Source: Poa pratensis (taxonomy: Eukaryota > Streptophyta > Magnoliopsida > Poales > Poaceae). Taken from it: a stretch of DNA of 64,000 nucleotides. The notes beneath the pieces were generated by a model, which was not told the origin of the DNA, made no database searches, and worked only from the letters and a program-made list of their open reading frames with translations. The DNA is taken from positions 79,347,447-79,411,446 of the forward strand of contig CAMZMU010000117.1 of the NCBI GenBank assembly GCA_947311845.1, written 5' to 3'. Position numbers and translations under genes: made by a program. This document shows, in pieces, positions 31,097 to 43,280 of the stretch. Numbering within the stretch: the stretch's first letter is position 1; every line of letters begins with the position of its first letter.

Positions 31097-34000
31097 ATGG
31101 GCGGCGCGCGCTCGCAGGTGAACAAGGCGCACAAGACCCGCTTCGCCTCCAAGGCCTCCCGCCATTCGCACAAAATCGGTACATCCCCACTCCCCGTTTT
31201 ATCCATCCCTTCCGCCCTTCGTGTAGAAGCCCACATCTCACTGGCGGCCTGGGTGTTGCTTCTGCAGATAAGAGGAGTGGGAAGCCGGAGGGAAGCCACC
31301 GAGCCGCCGTCAAGGGCGCCCGTGCTGCCCGCGTTCAGCGGAGCAAAGTGGTCAGATTCTAGCTCAGCGAGCTGCCCCCTTTTTGCGCTTTAGCTGCTAT
31401 TTATGCGACGCAGGCCTGAAATGCTTAGCTTGGTCGCAGATCCGTGATCAGAAACGCGCTGCCTTGCTAAAGGAGAAACGGTCATCTACAGGGTCTTCAA
31501 GTCCACCCCGTGTTATTGTTAGTATTTTTGGGCTTTGCTCTGATTGTCTTGATCACTTTTGTTGTTTCTTGCTGTCACACAATGGACATATGGTAATATA
31601 TCTGATTATTGCAGGTTCTTTGTGCCCTTTCGTCATCTGCAAATGTTGGACCACTTGCCCAAGATCTTCTCACGTTTGCAGCTGGAGACGAGAAGCTGAC
31701 ATCCTGTACCGTTGCCTCTGCCACCTATAAACTTCGAACCACGGTTAGTTCATTAGGAATAAAGTACTAAAGGTGCCGAGACATAACTTCATTGTTTAAT
31801 ATTCATGATATTTGTGAAGGTACTGCAAGCACCATATGGCGATCTTGCTTCATGCATGGAACTGGCAAAGGTATGCTCTTCTACCAAACTCAGTAGAATT
31901 TGTTTCTTTGAAATTTCTGAACTCTAACGTGAAACATGCAAATTGTATTTTCCTACCTAGGTTGCTGATTTGTTAGCGTTTGTAGTGTCAGCAAATTCAT
32001 TGTGCAACAATGATTCAAGCAGCCTAATTGATGAGTTTGGAGAACAATGCCTATCGGTTTTTCGAGCAATGGGCCTACCTAGTACAGCTGTTCTCGTTCG
32101 AGTAAGTTTGCCATCATGAGCTTTTCTCACTCAAGACGCTATCTGGTGATTCTCTCTTTAATTCGTTCTTAATATCAACAGGATCTTCCATCAGACACCA
32201 AAAGTAGGCAGGAATTGAAGAAAGCAGTGGTTTCTTTCGTTTCTCCAGAGCTGCCTGAAGATTCCAAGTTCTATGCAGCAGAAACTAAGGATGATTTGCA
32301 TATGGTCATTTGTCTTTTCTTTTAATAAAATAGCAAAGGATGACAATCTTTCCTTCTTTTATTTACTGTATATGCCTACTGCTCGTTTTGATTATTTGCC
32401 ATTGACTTCAATTTTCCAGTTCATGAGGCTTTTCAAGGAGCAACACCTTTCATCACCACATTGGAGAAATCAGAGACCTTATGTTATGTCTGAGGAGGTT
32501 ATAATGACTTCCTACACTATCTCTTTCATTGATGAGTTGTGAACTGTTATCTAGTTGTAACATGGACGTTTTTCCCTAAAAAAGAACTGCCTTAGTGTTT
32601 CTCATCTGAAAAGTTTGGTTGGAAATACTATTTGTTGATATCAAGCATGTTTCTGTTGAAACACTTGGAATAAAGCACATATTTTGAGAAAACGCAAGTT
32701 CCTTTGCGTTTCATTTCATTGAAAAGATAGTTTAGGTTTACAAGCCTCCTAGGACGTGGGTTACAGCATGAATAAAGCACATTAACTCATACTCTGTTGA
32801 TCTTACTCAAAGGCACTGCTGGATTATGATCTAGCTCAAAATTTAATAAACTTAGGTTGTGATTTGTTAGAATGGCTTTGATTCCATATTATTTAGGCTC
32901 AGTCCTAACAGTTAAGAAATTATAACTCAAGGATATACTTGTCCGTGCAAGCTCTAGACTACTGACTGCATTCCCACTAATTTTTCCCACAAACAACTCG
33001 AACCAAGTCTACTTAACATTAGAGTTTCCATCAAAGGTTCTTAAGTATTATTGCATAATCATACTGCAATATCATCTAAGTTTATGACCTGTGCAATAAA
33101 GCAACTTTAGTTCTTGTCTTCTTGCAAAGTTTGTGTGCATTTATCTTATTTTTCTTCTTTGATGATAATAAGTGATGATCTTTCTTTCAGGCCTGCATAA
33201 AACCTGGCGAAAGTATGGGATTGTGCACCTTGCTTGTGTCTGGATATTTGCGGACCCACAGTCTTTCAGTGAATCAGCTTGTAGGTGATCTTTGTTTTCT
33301 TTTTTCATTGGTGGTCTTATCTGTTTCTATTTCAACTAATACCTGCTCCATCAAAGGTCCATGTGTCAGGGGCTGGTGATTTCCAATTAGAGCAAATCGA
33401 TGTCCTCAAGGATCCATATCCTGTTAGTGAGAAGAAAAACTCAGATGTAATGGATTCGGAGGATAATCAGATTCAGGTTTGTTATATAGAAAATGTATAG
33501 CTTTAGAAATTAAATGATGCAGGTGCACATATATTATGATATAAATCATCCAGAGTAAATAGTGCTTTGCTGGGGAACCAATGAGTTTCACTTATATGTT
33601 CCTTTTTCCATCTTACATGCTGTTTTTTATTCACGCTTCTTGAACTTCTCATAATTTGCTGTTTCAGGTTGTTGACACCTTTGTTCCAGACCCCTTGAAA
33701 CAGGAACCCTTACTTGTTGAAAATATCCCAGATCCTCTTGCTGGAGAGCAGGTGATAATTCCCAGATCCAGTTTAATTGATATGATTTGGATAAGTTAGT
33801 TTTCAATGATCTTAAACCTTCTGGTGTTGAAAAAGGAAATAATAGTATTAGTGAATAGTTATTGTTCTAATACTAATGAATTGTTTTTTAGAACTTGAAT
33901 TTAGTGCTTAATTTCTGTTCAACAGTTACTTCCAATTTTAGTCACACGTGGCAGTGAGGTGTTCCTTTTTTGGGTCGGCAAATTGTGTCTTTACATTGGA

Positions 34001-37000
34001 TGCTTGGCACATGGCGTATTGTTTCTGTATTGGATGTGCTGTTGCCTCATGTATATGAGTATGAAGATAGTTCTAAAATATGTTCTTTCCCTTCAACAAG
34101 TGCAACTCTAGTTTCAGTAGATACTGTATACGCTCAAGCATAGCAAATTTAGTGGTATATTTGTATCTGTTGGGCATATCTCTTATAAGATCATTTGACA
34201 GATATATGATTCATTTTACACTTTCCATGCTTGTGGATTCTCGTGAACTGCACTGATTTTTTCCAGTACAAGCCAAATTAAATATTTTTTACGTGCTAAC
34301 TTGCAGTATTATTTATATTTTATTAGACTTGGCCAACGGAAGCTGACATGGAGGAAGCCTATGAAAACAATAAACAGAAAAAAGTTGTAAAGAGGAAACT
34401 TCCCCGAGGCACTTCAGACTACCAGGTTCACAAGGCTATTGAAGATTGGAAATTTACTGTTAATATTGCTCATAATTATTTAATTGAAAAATAGCATACG
34501 AATGTTCTTGGCAGGCTGCTTGGATTGTTGATGATACAGATGATGAAGGTGATGATTCTGAGGATGACAACCCAGATGGTGCTGGAATGGTAATTGATGA
34601 GAAAGATGACTCAGAGCGCGACAGTGATGGTTCAGATGTAGATGCAGCATCTCATTTCACAGAGAAATTTGATCAAGAAACTATTGGGGGTAGTGAGATG
34701 GGAGTAAGTTACCTTATACTTGTCTTTGATCTGATAATTCTGTACATTTTAGAACACTTGCTCCATTCACCAGGAATTGGATGATTACCGGGCCCTTGTT
34801 GGAATCAGCTTTGTACTGATTTAGCTGGGACATGCCATTAAACTCTTGCTCTTGTAATGTTTGTGTTGTTTCTGCTCCTCCACATTTTGTTTGCCGTGTT
34901 CTTTTGTCCAAGTCAATTGCACAGTACACAAAATAGGAAGAAAGGGATAGTACCAAGAAGGATTTAGCATAAAAACACCAATACCCATACTATGAGCACT
35001 ATAGTTCCAAGTAGGGCTGAATTGGACTGATATTTCCCACCGGATCTGGATTCTGTGGGGACTCGATGGGGGCAACATTTTAATATGCCTGGATACAGAT
35101 AGGTCATCACAGATGTAAACCTTCCCCGTCACACGTCATTCTACAAAATTATATTTGAAATAATGGATCCAAATCTACACCACGTACTCAACACAGTGTT
35201 TTTACACTTTGCTCAGTTAAATCAATTTATTTATTTAGAAAAATAAATAATTCACAAAATTTTGTGGCGTGCCTTGCCTTGTTGGCCTTTTGAACTTATT
35301 ATCTTCTCTTCTACCCTGTGGATTCCTTCGTCTGTTTTAGGTACTCCCTCCGTTGCAAATTATAAGATGTTGTAGGTATTTTTCAATGTGGACTATATAC
35401 GGACTGAAATGAGTGAACCAACACACTAAAACCCGTCTAGACACGTGCGAATCAGAAAAATGCTAAAACATCTTATATTTAGGATCAGAGGTAGTATATG
35501 TCTATACTTGTAAGGAAAAGCCGTCTTAAAAACTAAATGTATCCTTTGTGCATTTGCAGGATGATGAAAATCTGACCAAAGAGCAGATAGAGGCAGAGAT
35601 TAAGAAAATCAAAGAATCTAATGCTGACGATGAAGGTATGAGTTTTCAATGGCCTTCAAGTGTTAATGATTCTTTTTTTCGTAAGCACACCTTCTGCAGG
35701 GTCTAAAACTTGTCTTCTTATGCTATTCTGGATTGTTGTACATGTTTCCGGCTAATTCCCAGTGCAATCAATATGTACGAAACCAGAGACCTATCCTTTC
35801 AATACTGGCACATAAAATGCGGAAAAGCCATCTGTTAAATGATCACTGTTGACTCATGATGACATGACTGATTCTTATCTTGCCAATTTTTGGAAGTAAT
35901 ATTTATAGACTATTGTGTTGTCCATTAAAAAATTAAAGAATATGAATTTGTCAGAATAGGTGAGGATTGGTCATAACTCGTAATAATCTGGCAAAACTAT
36001 TAGTTCGGAGAATGAGATTGCAATATTCTTTTTTTAGTTCTTTCCGGGAACACTACATGTTTCAGATGTCATATGTCTGTCCTAATATGAAGAATTGGGT
36101 GTGTTAGACATCTATAGTGGTATGAGATGACAACAGGAATCAGAAAGTAATTGTGTTTTCCTTTTATCACCCTATGGTTGGTGTGTTATTAATTAGTTTT
36201 GAAGAGTTGTGGTTGTATTGGGTTTCTTGCAAAAAACCATTAGTAAATCTCGTGTAACCACAACTTTTCGGGCAATGTTCATGTGACCACTATTTTTAAA
36301 TTTCTTTGTCGTAAACCCTAGACACTACCGCTATTGATCCATGGATGGGCCTACACAGTCAATTGTTAGTGTGCCTGACGTGTGTGATGGAAGTGGGTCC
36401 CATGTGTATCCATTGTATTTGATGGAAGGTGAGACAACTAGGTTTTTAACCAATTGCCAAAAAAGTATTCTCATTATGTGAAGCGAAATTAAATGGTTTT
36501 GTGTTAGCACTGTCCTAAAGCTGTGCTTCTATGAAATTTACTCAAGATAAAAATGGGCAATTCTAAATATGTTTTGGATACATTATCTGAACTTGGGAAC
36601 TGCTGATACCATGATTCTTGTCAGAATAATTGTTTCATTGTCATTACTCCTTGGAGGGATTACCTATCTAGGAAGTATCTTAAGTTAGTAGTCTTAATTG
36701 TTCCATTTGATGCCTGTCCGGTCGATTTCTAGCTTCTAGGCTCAGTAGTAGACCTACCTTACGTGATCCTTAATATGACATGCAAATCTTTTATACTGTT
36801 TCAGAATTTCCTGATGAAGTGGAGACACCCTTAGATGTCCCGGCAAGAAAACGTTTTGCAAAATACAGAGGACTAAAATCATTTAGGACATCATCCTGGG
36901 ATCCTAAGGTGCGCATGATTTTACTATTACTGGTCAGTGCAAATTTAATAGAAACCTTATGTATTTCATGTGACATGTCTCTCCATTTTGTGAACCTCAG

Positions 37001-40000
37001 GAATCTTTGCCACCTGAATATGCCAGAATATTTGCATTCGATAACTTCACACGAACACAAAAGCATGTCCTTGCTAAAATTGCTGATCTAGATGATGGAA
37101 GCTCAAAGGATTGTGCTCGAATAGGATCATATGTTACGCTTCATGTGAAAAATGTTCCTACGGATGTTGCCTCCAAACTTTGTCATCCATCTAGGAGATC
37201 ACCTGTTGTTGTTTCTGGTCTTCTTCAACATGAGTCAAAATTTCGGTTCTTCACTTCAGGTATTCATTTTTTCTTTCTACTTGACAAATTCTTGTGGTCT
37301 AGTTTTCTGGAAGTATGTACAGTAAGTATTGCATTAATCTTTATTGGTGGATCCTATAGCAGTTTGCTTATATGAATTATTGCCATGTTGTTGATGTGAA
37401 TGGCTGAATTCACTTTCGATTCAAGCATTTATAGACAATGCAATGTAATTTGGATGTTAGTTACTGTAGAGAAGTTGGTGAATCTGCACTAATATGCACT
37501 CAGTAGACTATAAAATTAGACTTGTATTAGTTGTATATGGCTTTAATAGTTAGTACTAACTTAAAAGAAGCAAGGCAGTGAACCTGCACTGTGCGTTGTG
37601 TTGATTGTTGTCATGGTGTACACATTGTGCGCATTATCTTTGTTTTCAAGATTTGTATTTGTTTACTAAATGGAGTATTGGGTTATATAATACTAGAATG
37701 CCGCTATACCGATGTTTAATTGGCACTTGCTATTTGTTTCAGCATAAAGAAGCACGATTCGTATGAAGCTCCTATCAGAAGTAAGGAGCCTCTTATTTTC
37801 AATGTTGGGTTCCGGCAGTTTACGGCAAGGTAATGAAAGTTGAGCCATACTAATGGGAGTATAGAAAAAATTATATTTCCATTTCTAGTTATACTATTGC
37901 GCTGTATACCCAGACACTGATTGTTTTTTACCCTTTACTAGGCCACTATTTTCATCCGACAACATCAATTGCAATAAACATAAGATGGAGAGATTTCTAC
38001 ATCATGGGCGGTTTTCTATTGCCTCGGTCTATGCTCCAATTTCCTTTCCACCGGCTTCTCTGATTGTTTTGAAGAAGAGAGATGGGGAGCAACCTGCCGT
38101 TGCTGCTGTAGGTTCACTGAAAACTGTGGATCCTGACCAGATTATTCTCAAGAAAATAGTTTTGACTGGGTAAGCTTGTTTTCCTTACCCCCTGAATTGT
38201 TCTTGTTTCCGTTTCATCTAATACATGCTGGCTTATTGGAACAACTTGTGCAGGTATCCGCTGAGAGTCACAAAACTTAAGGCAACAGTTCGGTACATGT
38301 TCCACAATCCCGAAGATGTCAGATGGTTTAAGGCAAGTATTTCTCTGTTGTATTGCTATATTATATGAACTAGGAAACATACCCGTGCGTTGCAACGGGA
38401 GACGAAAAAAATTAGAAGAATGTTTTCCACATAACCAATACCATGATCCAGTACAAAACGCCATAATTTGGAGTATTTAGTTAGTATAGTTACACATAAT
38501 AGAAATTTTGTGATTCACAATTTTGTCCTGAATTATACACGTCAGGTCCTCTGTACCAACGTATCATCCCTGCCCAGTCATATTTTTTCCTTAGCCATCA
38601 GCCGAGCTCTCTCTCTCTCTACTTTTCCTATCAGCACCGCTACACAAGTAGACAACTCGGTCGGAAAATTTTCTGGATCTAGCAGCCGAGCCATCTGCTA
38701 CGCTAGATTACAGAAAATGGAGAGTAGATAGAATAGATGGCTATAAGTTAGAGGATTAAATCTAAGAATACCACTTCAGACTACTGATTACACCACTAAA
38801 TGCTGTAATGTCACGCGGAGATCAACTTCTTCAAATTAGACTGCTAGATACTCTTGCAAGATTAAGGAAGCAGCCTTATTGTCAGGGAGGAAGCATGAAC
38901 CAGCAACAACCACTTTGAGGCATACAACACGGCGAGACTGAACGGCGTACCTTGGGGAGCCTGTATTAACGGAGTTCCGGCAAGGTCAGCAGGATGGCGA
39001 CACATCAATAATGAGCGCCGGTGGAATTGCGAATTTGAAGCTTCGGCCACGGCAATGTCGACCACGGAAGTATACAATTGAGCTGTGGTTTCGGTCGAGG
39101 GAACCGGCAGGTGAAATCCATTCTTCTGTACTCTCGAGGTCGAACTCCACGATCGTGTGCTCTTCTTGTTCATGGCCGTGTAAACTGGATTCCATACACA
39201 TAAGTAGGCGACCACCTTGATGACGACACCGGGCCAGTCGCTGTGCCGCTGACGGCCATCGCCGGAGCCCGGAGCGCTTTCTACCTCCCTCCATCAGCTG
39301 CCGTTGTTGTTGGTTCCGAGGGTGAGCACCATGTCTGTTCATGCCAGACATCGCCCAAGCAGTCAAGGTCCTATGCGTTTTTTGTTGGTTTTTCGCTGTG
39401 GTCCGCGGCTGTGTCATGCTCGGAGGTGGCGACGAGTGCTCTTTGTTCATCATAGCTAAGATCGTGTCGCCGTCGGCTACTTTGGTCATGGTGACGAGAG
39501 AAACACTTGCTCGCACGTCAAGTGGCAGGAGGTCGTGCTGATTTTGTACGTCGTCGATGCCGGTGCTGACGAGAGGTCCGGTATCGCTATCAGCTGGCAG
39601 GTTCAGGTCACGATGGCGGCAGAAGCTTGCAGCTGCAGGACACCGGCCGTCGTCAATGGCGTCCAGGGGCAGGGACAGGGGTAGGTCGTCATCGACGTTG
39701 TTGTTTCGACGAGAGTAGGTAGCGGTATTGGCTATCCGGACGGGATAAGAACCGCCGCCTCTCACGTCTCCGCCTTCGACGGCTTTTTCGGCGAGAGGAT
39801 CAACCGGTTGATCGGACTTTCTCTTCTAGCATCGAACTTGTTGATCAACTCGTCTACTGCTTATACACACATCATGAAGACGTGTTGATCAAAACAAGTA
39901 ACCGAATGAGAATTAAACTCGGAGTTACAAACCGGCTTGGCTACGGGACTGAGCGACGACGAGAAACACAGGACGTACTAAGCGGATCGACATAGGAAAA

Positions 40001-40423
40001 AAACAAAAAACAAAACGCTATGTGACTTATGGGTGGCAGTGGTGGGTAAATATGTGATTTGGTGGGAGGGTAAAATCGGAAAAAAAATGACGTACCACAA
40101 GAAACCTTAATGCTTTTATTATTAGGTATAGATTTGTGTCGAGTGATTTAACACCATTATTTTTGCAGCCTGTTGAGCTATGGTCAAAACATGGCCGACG
40201 TGGCCGGATCAAAGAGACAGTCGGCACTCATGGTATGTTTTCTGACCCGGCCGATGTGCTGGATCAAGTTTTTTCTTCTGTGCCTTTACTCACTTTATTA
40301 TCTTTGCCGTCAGGTTCAATGAAATGCATATTCAACACCAGCGTTCAGCAGCATGATACCGTATGCATGAGCTTGTTCAAACGAGCTTTCCCCAAATGGC
40401 CAGAACAGCTCTATCAGATCTAA
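31097..40423 (+). CDS. TSR1: TSR1-like pre-rRNA processing protein for 40S maturation (21 exons, one frame break)
   Basis: TSR1 is a GTPase-like factor related to BMS1 that acts in nucleolar and cytoplasmic steps of 40S subunit assembly. Exons: 31097-31178, 31268-31350, 31440-31517, 31615-31743, 31820-31870, 31961-32101, 32182-32304, 32420-32497, 33191-33280, 33357-33476, 33668-33751, 34327-34425, 34515-34703, 35560-35635, 36805-36908, 37001-37259, 37743-37829, 37942-38169, 38254-38332, 40169-40232, 40314-40423. The start [16 protein letters not shown] and [11 protein letters not shown] are family hallmarks; an AARP2CN segment (about 33190-33420), an acidic central region and the C-terminal RIBIOP_C block ([14 protein letters not shown] onward) follow. 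Frame is kept across all junctions except exon 16, where the A run at 37237-37240 seems one base short; the literal product would stop at about residue 596 of ~784. Intron 19 has a GC donor (AAG/GCAAGT). Confidence 0.9.
32681..32769 (-). mobile_element. 89-bp retroposon scrap in a TSR1 intron, 13-bp TSD
   Basis: GAATAAAGCACAT stands at 32668-32680 and again at 32770-32782. The insert begins with ATTTTGAG on the plus strand and contains ACGCAAG-TCCTTTGCGTTTC and GGACGTGGGTTACA, the reversed 3' end of a grass LINE-type retroposon with a worn poly-A. It is in the intron between exons 8 and 9. Confidence 0.75.
35344..35494. mobile_element. Stowaway MITE, 151 bp, in a TSR1 intron
   Basis: Left CTCCCTCCGTTGCAAATTAT and inverted right CTACCTCTGATCCTAAATAT, both continuing AAGATGTT, are the terminal repeats. 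TA flanks at 35342-35343 and 35495-35496. It lies between exons 13 and 14. Confidence 0.9.
38370..40132 (-). mobile_element. Complete Helitron, 1,763 bp, in TSR1 intron 19
   Basis: On the minus strand the element starts TCTATACCTAATAATAAAAG at 40132 (preceded by A) and ends with CCCGTTGCAACGCACGGG, a hairpin-capable segment, then TATGTTTC and CTAG at 38370, followed by T. It was therefore inserted between A and T, with no target duplication, as Helitrons do. No Rep/helicase is encoded. The middle (38986-39765, minus) keeps an open frame of 259 codons that I do not recognise and that may be captured gene sequence. It fills most of the 1.8-kb GC-AG intron. Confidence 0.85.
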
Positions 40424-40787
40424 GAATACCTATACGTCTGCATCCCATCTATAGAAGGATTACAAAAGAGCTTTTGGCTCTTAGTGGATTGTATCAATAG
40501 TAGCGGTGGCGCATGCTTATTGATGCAACTCATAGAGGTCTGGTGAGATAGAACGCAACGTGGAGATGTAGTTTGCTGTGAGCATCTTTGTCTGTAATAC
40601 CGTTTCTTTTACCAACCATCTGTGCCAACATGGCTGAAATTTTGGGCATACCTCTCAGTATAATGTATTATCTTACCTCCGATGTTTAATGTTGACTTGC
40701 ACCTCCGATGTTTAGTGTAAATCGAATAAACGTGTGAAGTAAAATCCAAAACTGCATGCTGCAGCGTTAACTAGACAAATTCTTCTA

Positions 40788-40910
40788 CTCCCTCCGATCC
40801 ATATTAGTGGGCATAGCTTTGTCTAAATTCATATGTATCTAGTTAAGTATTTAGACTAGATACATGTGTATCTAGACAAAATTGTGCCCACTAATATGGA
40901 TCGGAGGTAG
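40788..40910. mobile_element. Stowaway MITE, 123 bp
   Basis: The ends CTCCCTCCGATCCATATTAG and inverted CTACCTCCGATCCATATTAG continue TGGGCA; TA flanks at 40786-40787 and 40911-40912. It lies between the TSR1 3' end and the MATH-BTB pseudogene. Confidence 0.93.
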
Positions 40911-40924
40911 TAATAATAATATAT

Positions 40925-41475
40925 GTAGAGCAAGACGAAGCATGCCTTCTTCAACCCTTCGCAGTGGTGCTGCTCAGCAAGTGTCAGGATGGTCCCTGCC
41001 GTGCTCACATACATGTACTTCCATGGACGGGGAAGTACCAGAAATGTCATCTATGTGTATGACATCGGCAGTGCTGCTCTCATTCATCGAGCTGAAGAGC
41101 TCTGCCCTGTCAACCGATGATCGTGAAGCTAACAGGGACCGATGCTTGGTGAATGTCTCCGGTGACCTTGAAGTCCACATCGGCGCCCTCTCTAGTTGTG
41201 AGGAAATCACCCATGTGCTGGATTAGGTCGGACGGCACAGAAATCTTCTCATCGACAAACATGGTGATAACAACGATGTCGCACCTGACGGTGAAAGAGT
41301 CGTCTACTAGGTGACTGGACTTCTCCAGCTCCTCCCTTTTCGTCGAAGGTGTCTACTTCGAGCGAAGTGTGCTCCTCCATGGCCACGGTGTCCACGAAAC
41401 TGAACATGGCCTGCGCCTATACATTCTCCATGACAGCTTCGTTGAGGAACAAACTAGGATACGTCTCGGGCAATG
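40925..41475 (-). pseudogene. MATH-BTB (BPM-type) protein pseudogene
   Basis: BPM proteins are substrate adaptors of CUL3 ubiquitin ligases. In shifting minus-strand frames there are a MATH end (VDDSFTVRCDIVVIT near 41300), the linker SVPSDLIQHMGDFLTTREG, BTB words (GADVDFKV, RAELFSSMNESSTADVIHID) and a BACK-like end (TILTLAEQHHCEGLKKACF near 40930-40990). The order is right for the family, but the part between the BTB middle and BACK region is deleted, the N-terminal MATH half is missing, and several frameshifts and stops occur. The grass MATH-BTB family is large and full of pseudogenes. The remnant abuts the Stowaway MITE. Confidence 0.85.
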
Positions 41476-41821
41476 AATATCAAACCACACATACACACCA
41501 CCCCGATGTACTTGTACATGTGTGTTATCGCGCGCCTTTGCTTGTTTTTTCAGTGACAATGTCACTGACCAAGGGTGTTTAAAAACGCACGCAATTCTGC
41601 ACACGTATCTGAGTTATATATATGAACCCCTTCGCAACACTGATCTAGTCCGTGGAAACTGAAAACTGAGACGTGCTGTTGGTAGTGGCCAGGCCAGGCC
41701 ATGATAAAAGCAGTCAAAGAAGCATGTGATCATCCGTATATGTTGTCAGCGTTGCGAAGAAACGAGTAATTGGCTTGACAGCTACCATGTCCTCTCTGCT
41801 AGTTTCAGTTAACAAATTTAA

Positions 41822-42090
41822 CTATCAGCACTCATCGCTGCTATGTCTGCGAGCAAACGATGCCCATCGGCCATCCTGATGAATAGAACCGAGAAACAAT
41901 TGGACGACCTCTGAAACAGATATGCAAGTTTTTTTTTAAATATCAGCACTCATCGCTACTATATATGCGAGCAAACGATACCGATCAGCCATCCTGATGA
42001 ATAGAACTGGGGAAAAAAGCCTATTTAGAGAGATGAATAGAACCAAGGAACAATTGGACGATCTCACAGATATTCAATTTTTTTCTGAAC
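41822..42090. repeat. Tandem duplication, ~120-bp unit, partly triplicated
   Basis: ATCAGCACTCATCGCT-CTAT, GCGAGCAAACGAT-CC and CATCCTGATGAATAGAAC occur at about 41827 and again at 41941. GATGAATAGAACC-A-GAACAATTGGACGA recurs a third time at about 42033. It is non-coding. A worn mariner-type MITE end (TACTTTCTCCGTTTCAAATT) follows at 42136. Confidence 0.7.
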
Positions 42091-42495
42091 TTGAGATATG
42101 CAAAATTCTAACTCTTCCTATGAACAGAGGGAAGTACTTTCTCCGTTTCAAATTAGATTAATTCCATTTATATACATGTGGATGTAACTAGACATGTTAC
42201 TATCAAACAACGAGCTGCAAGGATGGATACACAGTACTGTCAGTCGTTATTCACTACTGCACGTGCACGACATCGCCCACGCAGAGAATTGCTCAAAAGC
42301 TAGCCTGTAGGCTGTAGGCGCAAGGGTGCCAAAGCTGTCTACTGTGGGAGGGGCATCTCATGCAGAGGATGTACCCCCAAATCCCATCGCCACTGAGTAA
42401 TTTGTTCAGTTGGCATGCGAAAAGGGCCAAGTGAAATATTCTCTCGAGGCATCATTTGCATATACCGTTGCAGTGCACCATCTCGTTGCATTGTC

Positions 42496-42501
42496 TATAA
42501 A
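42496..42501 (+). promoter_or_regulatory. TATA box of the 170-aa gene
   Basis: TATAAA lies about 170 bases before the proposed start codon at 42668, with a C-rich region downstream. The distance leaves room for a leader of about 140 bases. Confidence 0.45.
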
Positions 42502-42667
42502 TTCCCCACATTCCTAGCAAAAAACCATCCTCCCCCAGGCAGTAGTAGCTAGCAGAGACAGCTAAGAGAAAAGAACGCACCTTTTACCATCTCTCCTTCC
42601 CTCTTATCTGTCTCATGCGAGTAATCCCTCAAGAGTCTACTGAAGAGCAGGGCAAGATTGAAACTAT

Positions 42668-43280
42668 ATGATGCAGATGGAGAAGCTCGTGCAGCAGCAG
42701 CGGCAGCGCGACATGGAGCTCATGAAGACGGCCATGCTCAAGCACGAAGAGACCTTCAGGCAGCAGGTACGTAGACCAAAACCCAAAACATTATCAAACT
42801 TTACTACTGCACGTTCTTGGATTTGTTCCCGAGCTGACAAAATCCTTGTCATGAACGGCTGGACAGGTGCATGATCTGCACCGGTTGTACCGGATTCAGA
42901 AACAGCTGATGAGCGACCTGATGCTACCCTGCCCGTCCACACTGATGCTACCCTGCCAGCAGGGGCGGAGGCGCAGGCAGCACCGCCGGTGGTCGGAGCT
43001 CCCCGTCGACGAGCACGTCGTCAGTGGCCGCGCCGTCACGGGTCTCCAAGTGACGCCACCGCCAAGGGGAAGTGAAGACGAGCTAGAGCTGACGCTGGCC
43101 GTTGGCAGCGGCGGTGGCCGGGGACAGAGGAAGCGGCGGCAGAGTAGTCCCTCTTCATCGACTGACTCCAGTGGCGCGGAGCAGCGCCACCAGAGAGCGA
43201 CGGCGTGTGATCTCCGGGAAGGGGTGATGGCGAAGCAGCCCCAATGGCTGCTCCAGTGTCTCAGCCTTAGGATGGCTTGA
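42668..43280 (+). CDS. Small plant protein with DUF863-like LHRLYRIQK motif (two exons)
   Basis: Exon 1 (42668-42766) and exon 2 (42867-43280) are joined by a GT-AG intron in frame, giving 170 residues. The N-terminal part is a predicted coiled coil (EKLVQQQRQRDMELMKTAML), and the junction creates FRQQVHDLHRLYRIQKQLM, a motif shared by plant DUF863 proteins and by short relatives of unknown function. Later come an acidic EDELELTLAVGSG stretch containing an LxLxL (EAR-like) pattern, a basic RKRRQSS segment and a conserved-looking C-terminus, QWLLQCLSLRMA. A nuclear, possibly repressor-linked role is inference. A second in-frame ATG follows directly at 42671. Confidence 0.8.
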
